From NCBI GenBank assembly GCA_013400115.1, contig VXBP01008596.1, positions 62,001 to 126,000 of the forward strand: DNA of 64,000 nucleotides. The letters run 5' to 3'. Positions within the stretch are counted from its first letter, which is position 1. The number at the start of each line of letters is the position of its first letter. This stretch comes from Rhinopomastus cyanomelas. Lineage: Eukaryota; Chordata; Aves; Bucerotiformes; Rhinopomastidae. The notes under the pieces are model-generated. The model was given only the letters and a program-made list of their open reading frames with translations. It was not told the origin of the DNA and ran no database searches. Position numbers and translations under genes: made by a program. This document shows positions 10,282 through 21,968 of this stretch, piece by piece.

Positions 10282-11503
10282 TTTATTCCCTGTTCCCTCT
10301 CTGTCACTGGCGAATGCTGATTGCACTCTGCTTCTTTTTGAGGGAGTAATGTCTCACATACATCAATAAAATATTGATTCCAGTAGCTGTTAAACCAAGG
10401 AAGGTAGATTGTCTCTGGCCTTAAAGTGACACAACTGAGACACAAGGTATTTGGGCACTGGGCACAAATTAATTGCTTGAGATGAGGAAGCACCTAATGC
10501 TCTAGGCTCTTGGTGTACCTGTATCTTAGCGTACCCATTGTTTTATTCACATCCTCGTTGCACGTTATCACCTAGAACTTGGAGGAAATTCAGTAGAGGA
10601 TCCAAAGGAACGTCACCCCATCACTGCTGTGCATGGGAGTATCTGCTGCATCACATCGGGGAAAAGGCTGTGAGCAGCTCCACTGTTCCTCCCTCCACCA
10701 CTCTTCCTGCATCCATGTATAGCCTGCAATGCTCTTTGGCAGTGAAGTGCAAAGAGCGGGCAGAATCAAAAGTTTGCCCTGTCTGTGAGTAATGTGCCAT
10801 TTACCTATAAAGTTCTGTGAGCAGGAATAAATTGAGTGGGATGGTGTTTGTGTTTTCTGTTGCTGAGAGACTGGGATTTGCGGACATGTTCATCACCAAG
10901 ACAAAGACCTTTAGTCTCGCGTCTTTGGCTGAAGAGGCAACTCTGCTCTGCAGTTGTCATGACAACACTGGTTATATAAGGAGACATATCAGAAGAAAGA
11001 TCATTCGCTCTGTGTCCTATATTTCAGTGTGGCAATATATCCTCTCTATAACAAATCTGGTTTGTTATAGACAAAGCTGATGTTTCTGGAAAGATAAGTG
11101 ATGCTCCAGAAAGCCGCCTGAAACAGTTTGTGGCACAAAAGTATCTTCAAAACAAATAAAACACTTTGCATCACGACTAATTCCATAATTTGGGGATCAC
11201 TGAGACCAAGTTCCACTGCATGTGGAGGTGATATAAAAGATTCAAATAAATTTCCCTTGCAAAGACGTAGTTGTTGTGAAAAAAGACAAGCCCTGGCTCA
11301 GTAAAGTCACAGGATTTAATAAAGTGCAAGGGAAGTGTTAGTCTCCAAATGCCTATAAAACTACACCACTTTAAAGCTTCAGCACAATCATGCCCATGGC
11401 TTGACGTTGAGAAATGCAGACTCTATCTACTGCTCAGCTAAAGACATAAAGTAAACCGGGATATTTATTATTAAGAAGCCTTTGCAGTGCTCAGGCCAAC
11501 AGT
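10282..11503. other. unique non-coding DNA
   Basis: No exon, RNA gene or repeat recognised. The 10817-11080 open stretch (87 codons) has no familiar motif. Confidence 0.55.
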
Positions 11504-11598
11504 GAATCATAGAATCATTAGGGATTGGAAGGGACCTCGAAAGATCATCTAGTCCAATCCCCCTGCCACAGCAGGATCACCCAGACCAAGTCATACAG
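11504..11598 (-). mobile_element. young CR1 (family Y), about 95-bp 3' stub
   Basis: Antisense copy retaining only the last roughly 95 bases: octamer tail, AAGATCATCTAGTCC, then truncation just past the ORF2 stop (antisense CAGACCAAGTCATACAG). Similar truncation points occur at 29467, 56452 and 60413. Confidence 0.94.
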
Positions 11599-11657
11599 TC
11601 AGTCAGGGTTAGATGTGATGTGAAGAACCTGCACAAAAAGTTGAAGCCTTGTAGATT

Positions 11658-12010
11658 TCATAAAATCATAGAATCACAGATTCATCATGACTGGAAAGGA
11701 CCCCCAGGATCATCAACTCCAGCTCTCATCCCAACATCTCTCCAACCACTACACCTTAGCCTCAAGGGCTAGATCTACTCATTTTTTAAACATCTCCAAG
11801 GATGGTGATTCTACCACCTCCCTGGGCAGCCTGTTCCAGTGCCCAACCAATTTCTTCCTAATATCCAATCTAAACCTCCCCTGATGCAACGTGAGGCCAT
11901 TTCCTCTCATCCTGTCATTAGCAATTTGGGAGAAGAGAGCAGCACCAGCCTCGCTACAACCTTTGTTTAGGTAGTTGTAGAGAGCAAGAAGGCCTTTTTG
12001 AAGAAGTCTT
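11658..12010 (-). mobile_element. older CR1 (family C)
   Basis: Antisense copy with degenerate tail (AAAATCATAGAATCACAG), then CCTCAAGGGCTAGATC, CCACCTCCCTGGGCAGCCTG and TAGTTGTAGAGAGCAAG. The reading frame on the minus strand (11779-12084) still reads LLALYNYLNKG...LFSQIANDRMRGNGLTLHQGRFRLDIRKK...GHWNRLPREVVESPSLEMFKK. About 8 codons are missing before GHWNRLP relative to family members (normally ..FFTERV..). Confidence 0.9.
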
Positions 12011-13343
12011 TCCCAGCGTGCAGTGTTTCTCTGAAATGAATCTATCCAACTCACATAGGAAGGACATCTCACTGAATTTTCCATCAGAAAAAAAGTTTTG
12101 CTGAATGGATCTCTACAAATTCTCTGTTCTCACTCTTAACTCTAAGGGACGGTATCTGGAATGCTAGGGTGCTAGGAACGAAACCCTTATGCGCATCTCC
12201 TACCACTGCTGGTCAGCATAATTTCACTCATCAGCAGAAACAGATTTCCTCTTCAAACCCCTTTTTCTTTTGTAACAAATGAGATGTTCCACCCATGATC
12301 TTTGGCCTCATGAAGGACCCAGGCATCCTACTCCAGTCCGGAATGCCCATCTCTTGCCTCTTATTTCTACTTATTCCTTTGTCATGCCTTTTGTCCCAGA
12401 AATCTAATACCTGTGCCCTTTTGACCGCAAACATGGTGCCCTCTTAGACCCCTTTAGTGGTTCTCTCCATGGCAACCACCTGGTATGCCCTTTTCTCCAC
12501 TACTTGTTCCTAAAGGTTGGCACAGAAGGCAGAGCAAGGTTTGATTTTCTGCAAAATGCCAAAGGAGGATTGCTGTCCACTCTCTTAGCTGATGGAAAGA
12601 GAGTGCAGGAGGAAGAGCTTGCTTTGGAACCAAAGTAAACACACGATTGCTTTAAACTTAATTGAATCAATTTAACTCTAAAAATTAGAAATCCCCAACA
12701 GATTGCAGAAGGCAAATTATGAGACACTCAGCAGAGCAAATTGTGTGTTTGAAGAGTGAACTTTATGAACTCATGTCACTGTCAGGTATGCTAGACTCAG
12801 CAGAGGGAGACTTCATTTCTAAAGCTTTAATGTACACAACAAGAAGATCTCTGGGATGTATTTAGAAATTGATGGACTCAAGTGACTCCAGTGTTTTCCC
12901 TCTTTGCCTACCCATAATAATTCCCCTTGTCTAATTGAGGCACTTCACAGATACGAAAGCCATTAACAGCACAACATTCCCATGGAAGCCAGCAGGATTA
13001 GCTGCTCCCACTTTCAGAGATGTGGACAATTAAGCACAAAGAGTAAATGCCCCTTCTAAAGACTCATTTGAAATTGAGGTCCTCATAATGAATGAGAAAT
13101 TAGGAAGCTAAATACAGCTTTGACCTGAGAGACCCTTCCAGTAAGGTTCAAGAAGCCTTTAGCAGACCCAGAAACTAATTTGAGGAGCTTAAGGACTGGC
13201 TGTGTTCCCTGAAGAAACTCATACCTGAGCGACTCCTTACTAATTTCTCTTCTCCTTTTAATGTCTCTAACTTGTATCACATCCTTTTCTACCAGAATTT
13301 CCTCCTCACAATCCTACAGGCATGGAAATGGAGATAAAACAGC
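12011..13343. other. unique non-coding DNA
   Basis: No exon, RNA gene or repeat recognised. Confidence 0.55.
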
Positions 13344-13473
13344 TTATGTTTAAAGCCTGCCTGGATGTGTTTCTGTGCGACTTGGTCTAGGTGGTCCTGC
13401 TCCGGTGGGTGGATTGGACTAGATGATGTTTCAAGGTCCCTTCCAATCCCTAAAGATTCTGTGATTCTATGAT
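13344..13473 (+). mobile_element. young CR1 (family Y), 130-bp 3' fragment
   Basis: Sense fragment beginning in the codons for FK-CLD-FLCDLV and running through GGATTGGACTAGATGATG and TTCCAATCCCTAAAG to two octamers. Confidence 0.94.
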
Positions 13474-14914
13474 ATGTTTCTGCTGTGATGAAGGAGACAG
13501 TTTTTGGAAGATTTCCTGCTTATCCGCTTTGGGAGGAGTCCTCTCTGCTTTGATAACCGTGGGCTAAAATTTATGAAAGCCATGAAGTCTTTAACCGAAA
13601 GGTGAATGCCGGAAACATTTCACACAGTTCTCACCACAAGGGTTTTAACTGCTCATCAGAGAGAAACCCCAGAGAAGTCTCTGAAGAGGTGTCAGTAACT
13701 AACTTCCCCTCTCATTCACCTTCGTTATGACTCACTGTGTCACCATAAAATTGTGCCCTCAGCTTCTCGTTATAAAGCACACAGGAAGAGTGTGTCTTCA
13801 TTTAGCAAGAAGTGTGAACCTTGGCAGCTTCATCCACCTGTGTTTATCACTCTGCCATAGCTCTGCCATTGGAGTTAGTTAAGATGGGGAATGGAAGACT
13901 GCAGTACAACAACAGTTCCACGTAGAACTTGCTGTGTTTTGTCTCTCTTGAACAAAAATGAGCCTTAGGTACAATGAAGTTGAGAAATACTACAGCCAGA
14001 AATATTGACTTCTTTTTCAAGATAGATGAAGTTAGATATGGGGAGTGGGGGAGCAGAACAGACCTCAGACTTTCTGGAAAGAAATTACACCCTGGATTTA
14101 AATGGTTTTCATTCTCATTACTGTGAAACTTTTGTCTTCCATTAGACTTCTGCAAAGTGAATGAATGAGTTTGAATGAATCTTTTAAATCAAAGTGGTGA
14201 CCTTTTTACATCCGCTCGGAGTAGCTGCGAACACCTGCTAAATTCCTGCAGCCACGGCTTTATTATTGCCGCCAAGAAAAGCAGGGCAGCTTGCTGCGCA
14301 CGCCGATCAGTTCAGCAAGTATATCAGGAAATGAAAGCCTGTTGTTTTCATAAATTTCCACACATATTAATGCTTTGAATTCATTGCTCTCTAGACATTT
14401 CCAGGAGACATAAAAATAAGAGAGAACTCAAGCAGGTAGCCCATCTTCCATTTCTCTTGAAATGAATTAGAGCACAATTTAGTGAGTTAGGGGTGGAGTG
14501 ATGCTGAAGTCCTTGCAGGTTATGGCTGAGCTAGAATCCTTCACATCCACATCTCAGCTTGTGGTTTACTTCACACTGTACATTGAAAAATCTCTTTGAG
14601 ATGACCAAGCCTTTCCAGGGTGGCCGTAAGTGCCTGTGCTGTCTCTTAACCCCTTGCCTCACAAACCCCCATGATGTTCCCAGGTACAATGGGCTATAGC
14701 AGCCACGACAATGTCACCATCTGATCAGCTGTGCTGGCTACTGCTGGTGAGTGGATGAGATCTACCCCAGGCTTTTCAACACATGTGTGGCAGCAGCTCT
14801 ATATGATGACAGGATTTCTCATGTGGGGACTCCTGAGATATAAATATGAGAATAATTTATTCCTGAGAATAAATCTGCAGTGTGACCTGTCCTCCTTTAC
14901 ATGCACTGTCCCTT
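13474..14914. other. unique DNA with a CpG-dense patch
   Basis: No exon or repeat recognised. Around 14213-14310 there are about eight CpGs in 100 bp (CCGCTCGG, GCCGCC, TGCGCACGCCGATC), unlike the CpG-poor surroundings, so this is a candidate conserved element. A 102-codon open stretch (13847-14155, minus) shows no familiar domain. Confidence 0.5.
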
Positions 14915-15060
14915 ACAAATTGATGTCATCTGTAGATTTAAGAAGTATATAAAGTTCCATCATCCAGGCTATTAGTGAAAATGATAGATAATACCAGATC
15001 CAAGGCAGGCCAAGATAAACAACTGCTGCCCCGTGTTTGCCATTGTACCCCTGGGAATTC
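14915..15060 (-). mobile_element. possible very old CR1 RT-region fragment
   Basis: Antisense similarity to the CR1 stretch around the RT catalytic F/YADD block: TTGATGTCATCTGTAGATTT, CATCATCCAGGCTATTAGTG (antisense of the ISDLDEG region) and CCCCTGGGAATTCCTCC. Many substitutions, no tail and no open frame. The order of the three blocks matches CR1, which is the main support. Confidence 0.45.
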
Positions 15061-16785
15061 CTCCACAAGCAGTTTTGTACCTACAGACCAGAAGCTCCTT
15101 TCAGCTATGCCCCGTTCTGAGAAGACATATGACACCCCTCACCTGCCTTCAGTCTACAGATATCTTCAGATCTAATGTCTGCAACACAGGATTTACTTGC
15201 CTTCTGTTGCTGTACCAACACGTGTCCTACAAGTATTCTATATCTGAATGTAGTTTACAAGCCCTGTGCAACCACCAGCCTGACCTTCCAGCCTCTTCCA
15301 CTGGTTGGCACTTCCTGAAATTCCAGAGTAGCTTTTATTTATATTTCTGACATGTTCACTATTTACTACCTGGTCCCTGGGTACTCACACTTTTCTGACT
15401 CTGTATTCAGGGGATGCTTGTATTGTAGTACCAGCTGTGTGTAGGCTAGGATTAATCGATGGTGCAATCGATGCTCCAGGGCTCATCCCAATCCCAAACC
15501 ACATGTTCACTCACCTTTCTTCTCACCATCTCTTCTTTGTACCTTCATTCCCAGGAAAAAAGAAGTCCTAGCAAACAGGACAGAATAATGTTAATAGTGA
15601 GTCCTTTCTCTCCTTTGACCTGGAGAATCAGAGGACTAGGATCTCATATGGCTTCTCAGCAGGTGAGCCTAGATGGAACTTAGGACAATATACCATGGAT
15701 TAAACTTTACTTTGCCAGTTAAGTACAAACACAGAATAAAAAGACAGTATCTTCCACAACTGTGTCTAAAAACTCTTCCATTACTGTACTCTGTAACACA
15801 GAGATGAGGTAGGAGAGAAAGCTTTGTGTCTATAGACATTTTTTTCTTCACTGTAATAAATTCACAGGGTTTGCTTCTGTGGTTTTTTTTTTTGCCATTG
15901 AAATTCTTTTCGACTCAGAACTTGTAACTCGAGGCTTAGTGCCAAGTGTGTCTTGCTCTTGGTTTCTAAAAGCACATCATCTGTAAGAAAACTGTCAGAC
16001 TTCCCTCAGGATGGAAACTGCCACGAGTGTTCTGATCTGCTCCAAACATTCTCCTGCAAGTCCTTTATTTCAGGCAATTCACTTATAAAACAGAGGCAGT
16101 CTCTGCTTTTGAGGGGCAGCCTAAATAGTGTTGAACTGGGACATTCAGCATATACTGCTGTGTAATGTAGCACACAAGTGGCTCCACCAGTCTCTTTTGG
16201 AAGTGAGTGCTCTTGAGAGGCTTAGGGACCCTGAAGACAATTGAATAGTGAAGCTGCATGGGCATCGTGGGCCAACGATGGAAAGGAGGGCACTGAATAT
16301 ATAAAGACTATGATAAAGTTTAGAAAGGTGATTAAATCTCAGCTTGAAGAAGGAAGGTTTCTGTATGAATCAGAAAGAATACTGAGCTACATAACCGAAA
16401 ACTATTTGAGGATGGTTTTTATTGGGGTATTTTTGGATTGAGTTCTTCCTCTTTTTTTTTTAGAAGACTTTTCATCTAGAAGATCTTTGAATTGAAGTTT
16501 CTTTGATGCCTAGAATGAAATTACATGCAGCTTCCACTAGGTAGGCTTGGGTCACTACCTGGATAGATAGTGCTGGACTTGTTGAAACCACCATGAGGGA
16601 TCCTCAGTGTTGCAGTGCACGGTGCAGATCTGCAACTAGAGGATGTATGAACCCATTAGAAAGGAGCTACAGAAATCCTCATGCAGCACTGACTCTGGGA
16701 GCTGAACCTGGTTTGAAGGACCAAGTTCAAGGGCTTTTAAGCTATGTCCCAACTACTCTATCATATCTTCTCTATTTTTTTAAAG
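15061..16785. other. unique non-coding DNA
   Basis: No exon, RNA gene or further repeat recognised. Contains T-rich tracts near 15884-15894 and 16450-16461. Confidence 0.55.
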
Positions 16786-17012
16786 ATAAAATAAATGTAA
16801 GGAAGAAGATCTTCACTGCGAAAGTGGTGAGAAATTGGAACAAGTTGTCCAAAGAAATTGTGAATCCTTCATCACTGAATGTGTTCGAAATCAGGTTGGA
16901 TGGGGCTTTCAGCAAGCTGGACTAGTAAGAAGTGTCCCTGCCCATGGCAGGGGATTCTGAACTAGATGATCTTTAAGGTCTTTTCCAACTTCAACCATTC
17001 CATGATTCTATG
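16786..17012 (+). mobile_element. older CR1 (B-like)
   Basis: Sense copy: GGAAGAAGATCTTCACTGCG, GTGTCCCTGCCCATGGCAGG, GAACTAGATGATCTTTAAGG and a decayed octamer tail near 17012. Frame remnants read VRKKIFTAKVVRNWNKLSKEIV...FEIRLDGAFSKL at the end of the open stretch 16593-16925. Confidence 0.88.
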
Positions 17013-17547
17013 GCTCTGTGTACTCAAACCCAACAGAATACTGGACATGGCCTGAGGTTTAGGCTGCTTATAAGAGCCTTGAGACCCTCCTTAAACTCAT
17101 GCCCTACTTGCTGTTAGCATTATGGGCCTATATTTACATTTCCCACTAAAAATCAACATATGTGTTTTGCTCTGAGAATACAGATGACATATTGAAAGGC
17201 AATTAGCAGATCTACACTTTGCAGTCAAATTCCTTTCATATGGAAATAAAGGCAATCAGCTTGGTGAAAAAGCTATTTATCTCATCTGTCATATGAGGAC
17301 ATATTCCCCCCCTTCCAAGCGACATGACTCATAGCAGAATGTCAGAAATCTGCTGGAAGAACTAACCTGTTAGCATGTAGGTATATGTGTTGCATTGATC
17401 TCTCCAGAGACACACAAAGCACCCAGCAAAGTCCAAAACCTGAATTATTGATTTGATACTTGCTAAGAAATTAGTTCCATTTTTATAGGTTTTGTATTTC
17501 CATCTATTCATGTCACTAATAGCCTAACTAAAGATGAGTCAAATGGT
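17013..17547. other. unique non-coding DNA
   Basis: Nothing recognised. Confidence 0.55.
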
Positions 17548-18035
17548 TCACAGAATCATAGAGTTATTGAGGCTGGGAAAGACTTCTGAGATCATCCAGC
17601 CCAGCCTGTGACCTGACATCACCATATCAGCTAGACCAGGGCACTAAGGGCCACAGATAGTCCATCCTTAAACACCTCCATGGATGAGGACTCCACCACT
17701 GCCTTGGACAGTCTATTTGACTGTCTGATCACCCTTTCCATGAAGAAGGGCCTCCTAACATCCAACCTAACCTTTGCCTAGTGGAGCTTCTGGCCTGCCC
17801 TCTCACCCTGTGCTAATTGCTTGGGAGAAGAGCCCAACCTTCACCTGACTACAACCTCCTTTCAGGCAGTTGTAGGGAGTAATAAGCCCCTGCCTGAGTC
17901 TTCTCTTCTGCAGGCTAAACACCCTCAGCTCCTTCAGCCTCTCCTCATCAGATTTTCCCTCCAATCCCTTCACCAGCCTTGTTGCTCCTCTGGACCCACT
18001 GCAGCATCTCAACATCTTTCTTGAAGTCTCTAAAT
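17548..18035 (-). mobile_element. older CR1 (family E)
   Basis: Antisense copy: tail TTCACAGAATCATAGAG, GATCATCCAGCCCAGCCTG, GGACTCCACCACTGCC, CTGACTACAACCTCC and CAGCCTCTCCTCATCAG. Minus-strand frame remnants at 17803-18099 read LVKGLEGKSDEERLKELRVFSLQKRRLRQGLI. A related copy lies inverted 450 bp away (18482-18700). Confidence 0.9.
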
Positions 18036-18481
18036 CTTGCTCTGTTTTTCTGAAAGCCACAGTCACCATGCAGCAGCACACGTTTGGTACACAGAGCACA
18101 GCAATGAATGAAAACCCTTGTGAAACCCGTGCGATGAATAAAGCAATAAATAGAAGTCTTTGCAGTTCTCATTTGGAAGATGTGCATATTAATTTGCCTC
18201 GTGCTGCTAAAATCTTGCTAGTCAGTTAGGCAGGCACAGTCTTGAGGATACTTTTTGTGTTGATGACTACAAATGAACGTGAACACGTTTGCTTTCCTAC
18301 AAGAGACGACAACTGCAGTAAGTCAGGAACAAGTTACCATAGTGACCCATTCCACACAGGGAACGTAAATGTCTCTGCATTACTTTGCTTCAGCCTTTCT
18401 CTAGGGCAACGTTGTCAACAAACACCAGCCTTCAAACTGGAATATGCTTCCCCCTTCTCTACTGTCTGATGGAGAAGGACT
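18036..18481. other. unique spacer between inverted family E copies
   Basis: About 445 bp with no recognised feature. Confidence 0.5.
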
Positions 18482-18700
18482 AACATATCTAGGAAGGAAG
18501 CATTTCCTCGTGGAAAGGGTGATCAGACAGTGGAATGGACTGCCCAGGGCAGTGGTGGAGTCCCCATCCCTGGAGGTGTTTAAGGACAGCCTGAATGTGT
18601 CACTAAGTGCCCTGGTCTAGGTTGTGGCACCATCAGGTCATAGGCTGGGCTGGATGATCTCAGATGCCTTTTCAGCTTCAGTAATTCTATGCTTCTGTGT
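18482..18700 (+). mobile_element. older CR1 (family E), 3' fragment
   Basis: Sense copy: GGGTGATCAGACAGTGGAAT, GCCCAGGGCAGTGGTGGAG, GGGCTGGATGATCTCAGATG and degenerate octamers (AATTCTATGCTTCTGTG). Same subfamily as the antisense copy at 17548-18035. Confidence 0.9.
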
Positions 18701-19090
18701 GTCTGCTAAGACATCTGAGTGGAGCAATTGTATTTTGCTGTTTCATGGTGTCATTAGTACCAAGCGAACCGTGTCCCACTTTCAGAGCTTCAGCATCACA
18801 ATTTCTGTACCTAAAGGCTTGCAAAAACTTTGTTCTCAGCCCTCTTCCTTCACCTGACATCAAGTACAGCCACAACAGCTCACATTGTTCAAACACTGTT
18901 TCTTATTTGAGTAGGTTTTAGTATCAGTTGGCTAGACTGTAGTCTTCTATCTCCCTTTTGTAAGCAAAATGTTTTGGTCTGTAGTGAAGACCTTCATCCA
19001 TGCATCCTTCCTTCTCAGTGCTGAAATCTTCCCCCTTCTTCAGTGGGCATTTTCTTTCTTCATTTGATAATCACACCCAGACCTGGCTGT
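18701..19090. other. unique non-coding DNA
   Basis: Nothing recognised. Confidence 0.5.
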
Positions 19091-19299
19091 GGCAAGAAAT
19101 ATAGGTAGAGGGATTGTCAGGCAGTGGAAGAGCCTGCCCTGAGAGGGAGTTGAGTTCTTATCTCGGGAGGTCTTTAGAAGGGTAGATTTTGCTTTGGGGG
19201 ACAGGGTTTAGTGGTGCTGATAGGGCTAGGAAAAGGTTGGAGTCAATGATCTTGAAGGTCTCTTCCACCAAAACTATTCTGTGATTCTGTGATTCTATG
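19091..19299 (+). mobile_element. older CR1 (family C), 3' fragment
   Basis: Sense copy: GGGATTGTCAGGCAGTGGAA, GGACAGGGTTTAGTGGTGC, CAATGATCTTGAAGGTCTC and three octamers (ATTCTGTG, ATTCTGTG, ATTCTATG) ending at 19299. Confidence 0.92.
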
Positions 19300-19721
19300 T
19301 GAGTGAGATTTGCTTCAGGATGTTTTAGCATTCAGTGTGACTCTGTGGCCAAGCAGTCCCTGCTGCAGCAAAGCAGGTCACCCATACTCTCCCCTGAGGG
19401 ACACTTGGTGTGCTGGGGTTAAGACAGTCCTCCTAACTCCTGACACATTGTGAGACCCAGTGCTGTGCTCCTGACTGCTCACCCACACCTCCTTCTATAC
19501 CACGTGGCAGAAGGAGCTTCATGGACATCATGGCAGTCCTAGGAAAGGAGACAGTTGGACCATTGCTTGATTCCCTGTCTTCTTTCCTGGGCAGCATCTG
19601 TTACTGGGGCTTTGCACCTATACTGCATGCCAGCCATGGGTACAAGGGCAAAGAGGAACAGAGCTCAGCTGTGAATGTTCATCTCCAATGTTCAGGTGCT
19701 CCCCAAACAGCTCAGGCTGAT
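19300..19721. other. unique non-coding DNA
   Basis: Nothing recognised. Confidence 0.5.
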
Positions 19722-19754
19722 GATCATAGAACGTCAGGGTTTGGAAGGGACGTG
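19722..19754 (-). mobile_element. antisense CR1 3' stub
   Basis: About 33 bases: ATCATAGAACGTCAGGG then TTTGGAAGGGACGTGG, cut off by the tail of the next antisense copy. Outermost layer of a stack of antisense fragments. Confidence 0.75.
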
Positions 19755-19755
19755 G

Positions 19756-19958
19756 AATCACACACAGAATCATGGAGCATCAGGGATTGGAAGGGACCTG
19801 GTCCAGCTGTCCTGCCAGAGCAGGATCACCTACAGTAGGTCACACAGGACTGCATCCAGGTGGTTTTTGAAATCTTCCAGAGAAGGAGACTCCACATCCT
19901 CTCTGGGCAGACTGTTCCAGTGCTCTGGTACTCTCATAGTAAAGAAGTTTCTCCTCAT
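19756..19958 (-). mobile_element. CR1 (family Y-like), split by a later copy
   Basis: Antisense copy: tail ACACAGAATCATGGAGCATC, ATCACCTACAGTAGGTCAC, CATCCAGGTGGTTTTTG, up to TTTCTCCTCAT, where another antisense copy begins. The next bases of this element (CCTCATGCTGAGGTG, about 20156-20178) resume after that copy. CCTCAT is present on both sides (19953-19958 and 20156-20161). Confidence 0.85.
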
Positions 19959-20155
19959 AGAATCACAGAATTGTTAGGGATTGGAAGGGACCTTGAAAGA
20001 TCATCTAGTCCAATCTCCTTGCCACAGCAGGATCACCTAGATCAAGTCACACAGGAACATGTCCAGGTGGGCTTTAAACTTCTCCAGTGAAGGAGACTCC
20101 ACAACCCCCCTGGGCAGCCTGTTCCAGTGCTCTGTCACCCTCACTGTGAATTCCA
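19959..20155 (-). mobile_element. young CR1 (family Y) nested in an antisense CR1
   Basis: Antisense copy: tail AGAATCACAGAATTG, AAGATCATCTAGTCC, CATGTCCAGGTGGGC, ending in antisense of the FFTV coding region. It sits between two repeats of CCTCAT, which may be a 6-bp target duplication. Confidence 0.92.
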
Positions 20156-20240
20156 CCTCATGCTGAGGTGTAATTTCCTATGGAATCATACAATCGTGAT
20201 GGCTGGAAAGGAGCTTTAGGATCATCAAGTCCAAAATCTT
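20156..20240 (-). mobile_element. end of the split CR1 plus a further old CR1 tail
   Basis: 20156-20178 continues the split copy (antisense of the coding region after FFTV). From about 20181, ATCATACAATCGTGATGGC and GGATCATCAAGTCC are the antisense 3' end of a still older CR1, truncated after about 60 bases. Confidence 0.65.
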
Positions 20241-21401
20241 TGGTCCTGGGTGAAAACCACACATTACATTTATCCCTTATCCCTGAAATCACAACATTCA
20301 GGTTTTCTGCTAGAAAAGTTCGAACTACTCCCTTTTCAGTTGTCTTTGTGTTGCTGTTTCCCAACAGAAGTTGCCAGCTCCAGGCTGTTTTTATATTGTC
20401 CCCTCATCGAGTTACCACTTAGATGCCATCAGACCAGCAGAACTGCAGCACCATTCCCTGAATCAGGGCACAGAGAGGAACCAGGCAGTAGTGAACCACT
20501 GACTGTGCTCCTCCTCATCCACTTTTCAAAGTGCTAATTTACCTTGCAAAAACAAAAGAAAAGGGTGAAGAAACTGGAAACCAAACCAAAAACCTATCTC
20601 AAGGACTAACTGACTGACAAGAACATGTTTGTGTTTAATCTTACAGAATTTCAGGAACACTTAAATCTCGTGCTGCATGCACAGAGCGTGTTCTGAGACT
20701 GGAACGACTCACAAATTCCACGCAGGAGGAGCGAGGAGATGGCATATTTCACCCACACACGAGGATGAGGAGATTAAAGTAACCCTAGGGCAGCAATAAT
20801 GCTTTTTGAAGCACATCTAAGTGATCAGTGGAAACTCAAACAGTGCTGCTAATCTGGGTGCCTTGTTCCGACAGTACGTAATGACGCTGCTGCAGCAGTG
20901 AAGGGCAGTTAACGTAGACACTCCAAGCGAGTCGCTGGTATGTGACTCATTATATTGTGACTACAGAAGCCTGAGCTTATTAATTTGGGTAATTTAGAAT
21001 TTGCCTTCATGGAAAAAAATATCTGAATACAGATACAGTCTAATGACCCTTTCACTAATTTCTGGATTTGCTTAATGAGCTTTGTTCTGCTTCTCTATAT
21101 TTCAAAGGCTACATGTGTTCTGTTGAATGTGAAGCTGACAGCAAGACCTTCAGAAGAAACATTGCCTTTGATATGTAAATTGAAAAACCTCAACCCAGTG
21201 AAATTATTTCTCATTTACACCTGCTGTAATGTGCTCAGGATTAGTCCCACTGTTCTTAACAGTTAGACATAAGAAAGTAAAATAAGTCAGGCTTTGGGAA
21301 GAAACCTCAGATTTCACCTTCCCGTCACTAAGAGGTCTCTGATTGTGCATTGCTGTGTGATGGATGTATGGAGAACCAGGCATAATTTGTACTTAATTTC
21401 C
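20241..21401. other. unique DNA with a CpG-enriched segment
   Basis: No exon or repeat recognised. Between 20695 and 20949 there are about 11 CpGs. The segment includes TACGTA followed by ATGACG near 20875-20886 and an AP-1-type TGACTCA at 20943-20949. It may be a conserved regulatory element, but this is unproven. Confidence 0.45.
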
Positions 21402-21968
21402 TCTCTACTCAGCTTTGGTGAGGCCACACCTCAAGCCCTGGGTCCAGTTGTGGGTCCCTCACTACAAGAGAGACATTGAAGGGCTGGAGAGGGGACAGAA
21501 GTGTCTATCAAGCCAGTAAAGGATTTGGAACAGGATGAGGAATGACTGATGGAGCTGGGGTTGTTTATTCTGGAGAAAGGGAGATTGAGGGGAGACCTTC
21601 TTGCCCTCTACAGCTACTTGAAAGGAGGTTGTAGAGAAGCAGGAAGGGGTTGGTCTGTTCTCCCTAGTGCCCAGTGATAGGACAATGGGAAATGACCTGA
21701 AGCTGCACCAGGGGAAGTTTATGTTGGATGTCAGGAGGAATTTCTTTCTTGAAAGGGTTGTCAAGCACTGGAACATCCTGCCAAGGGAGATTGTTGAGTC
21801 CCCATCCCTGGAGGTGTTGAAGGGAAGGGTAGATATTGCATTTGGGGACAGAGTTTAGTGGTGCTGGAAGGACTAGGAAAAAGTTGGGCATGATGTTCTT
21901 GAGTTTGGTCAAGGCTTGATGATCTTGAGGCTGGTCTCTTCCAGCCAAAACTGTTCTATGATTCCATG
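21402..21968 (+). mobile_element. older CR1 (family C), about 565 bp
   Basis: Sense copy from GAGGCCACACCTCAAG (region encoding VRPHLEYC) to CTGTTCTATGATTCCATG. Landmarks are ACAGCTACTTGAAAGGAGG, CTGAAGCTGCACCAGGGG, GTCCCCATCCCTGGAGGTG and GGGACAGAGTTTAGTGG. The 3' untranslated region carries an internal partial duplication: GATGTTCTTGAG near 21891 and GATGATCTTGAG near 21918. The plus-strand frame (21667-21858) reads RKNFF-type residues, then KHWNILPREIVESPSLEVL. Confidence 0.92.
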
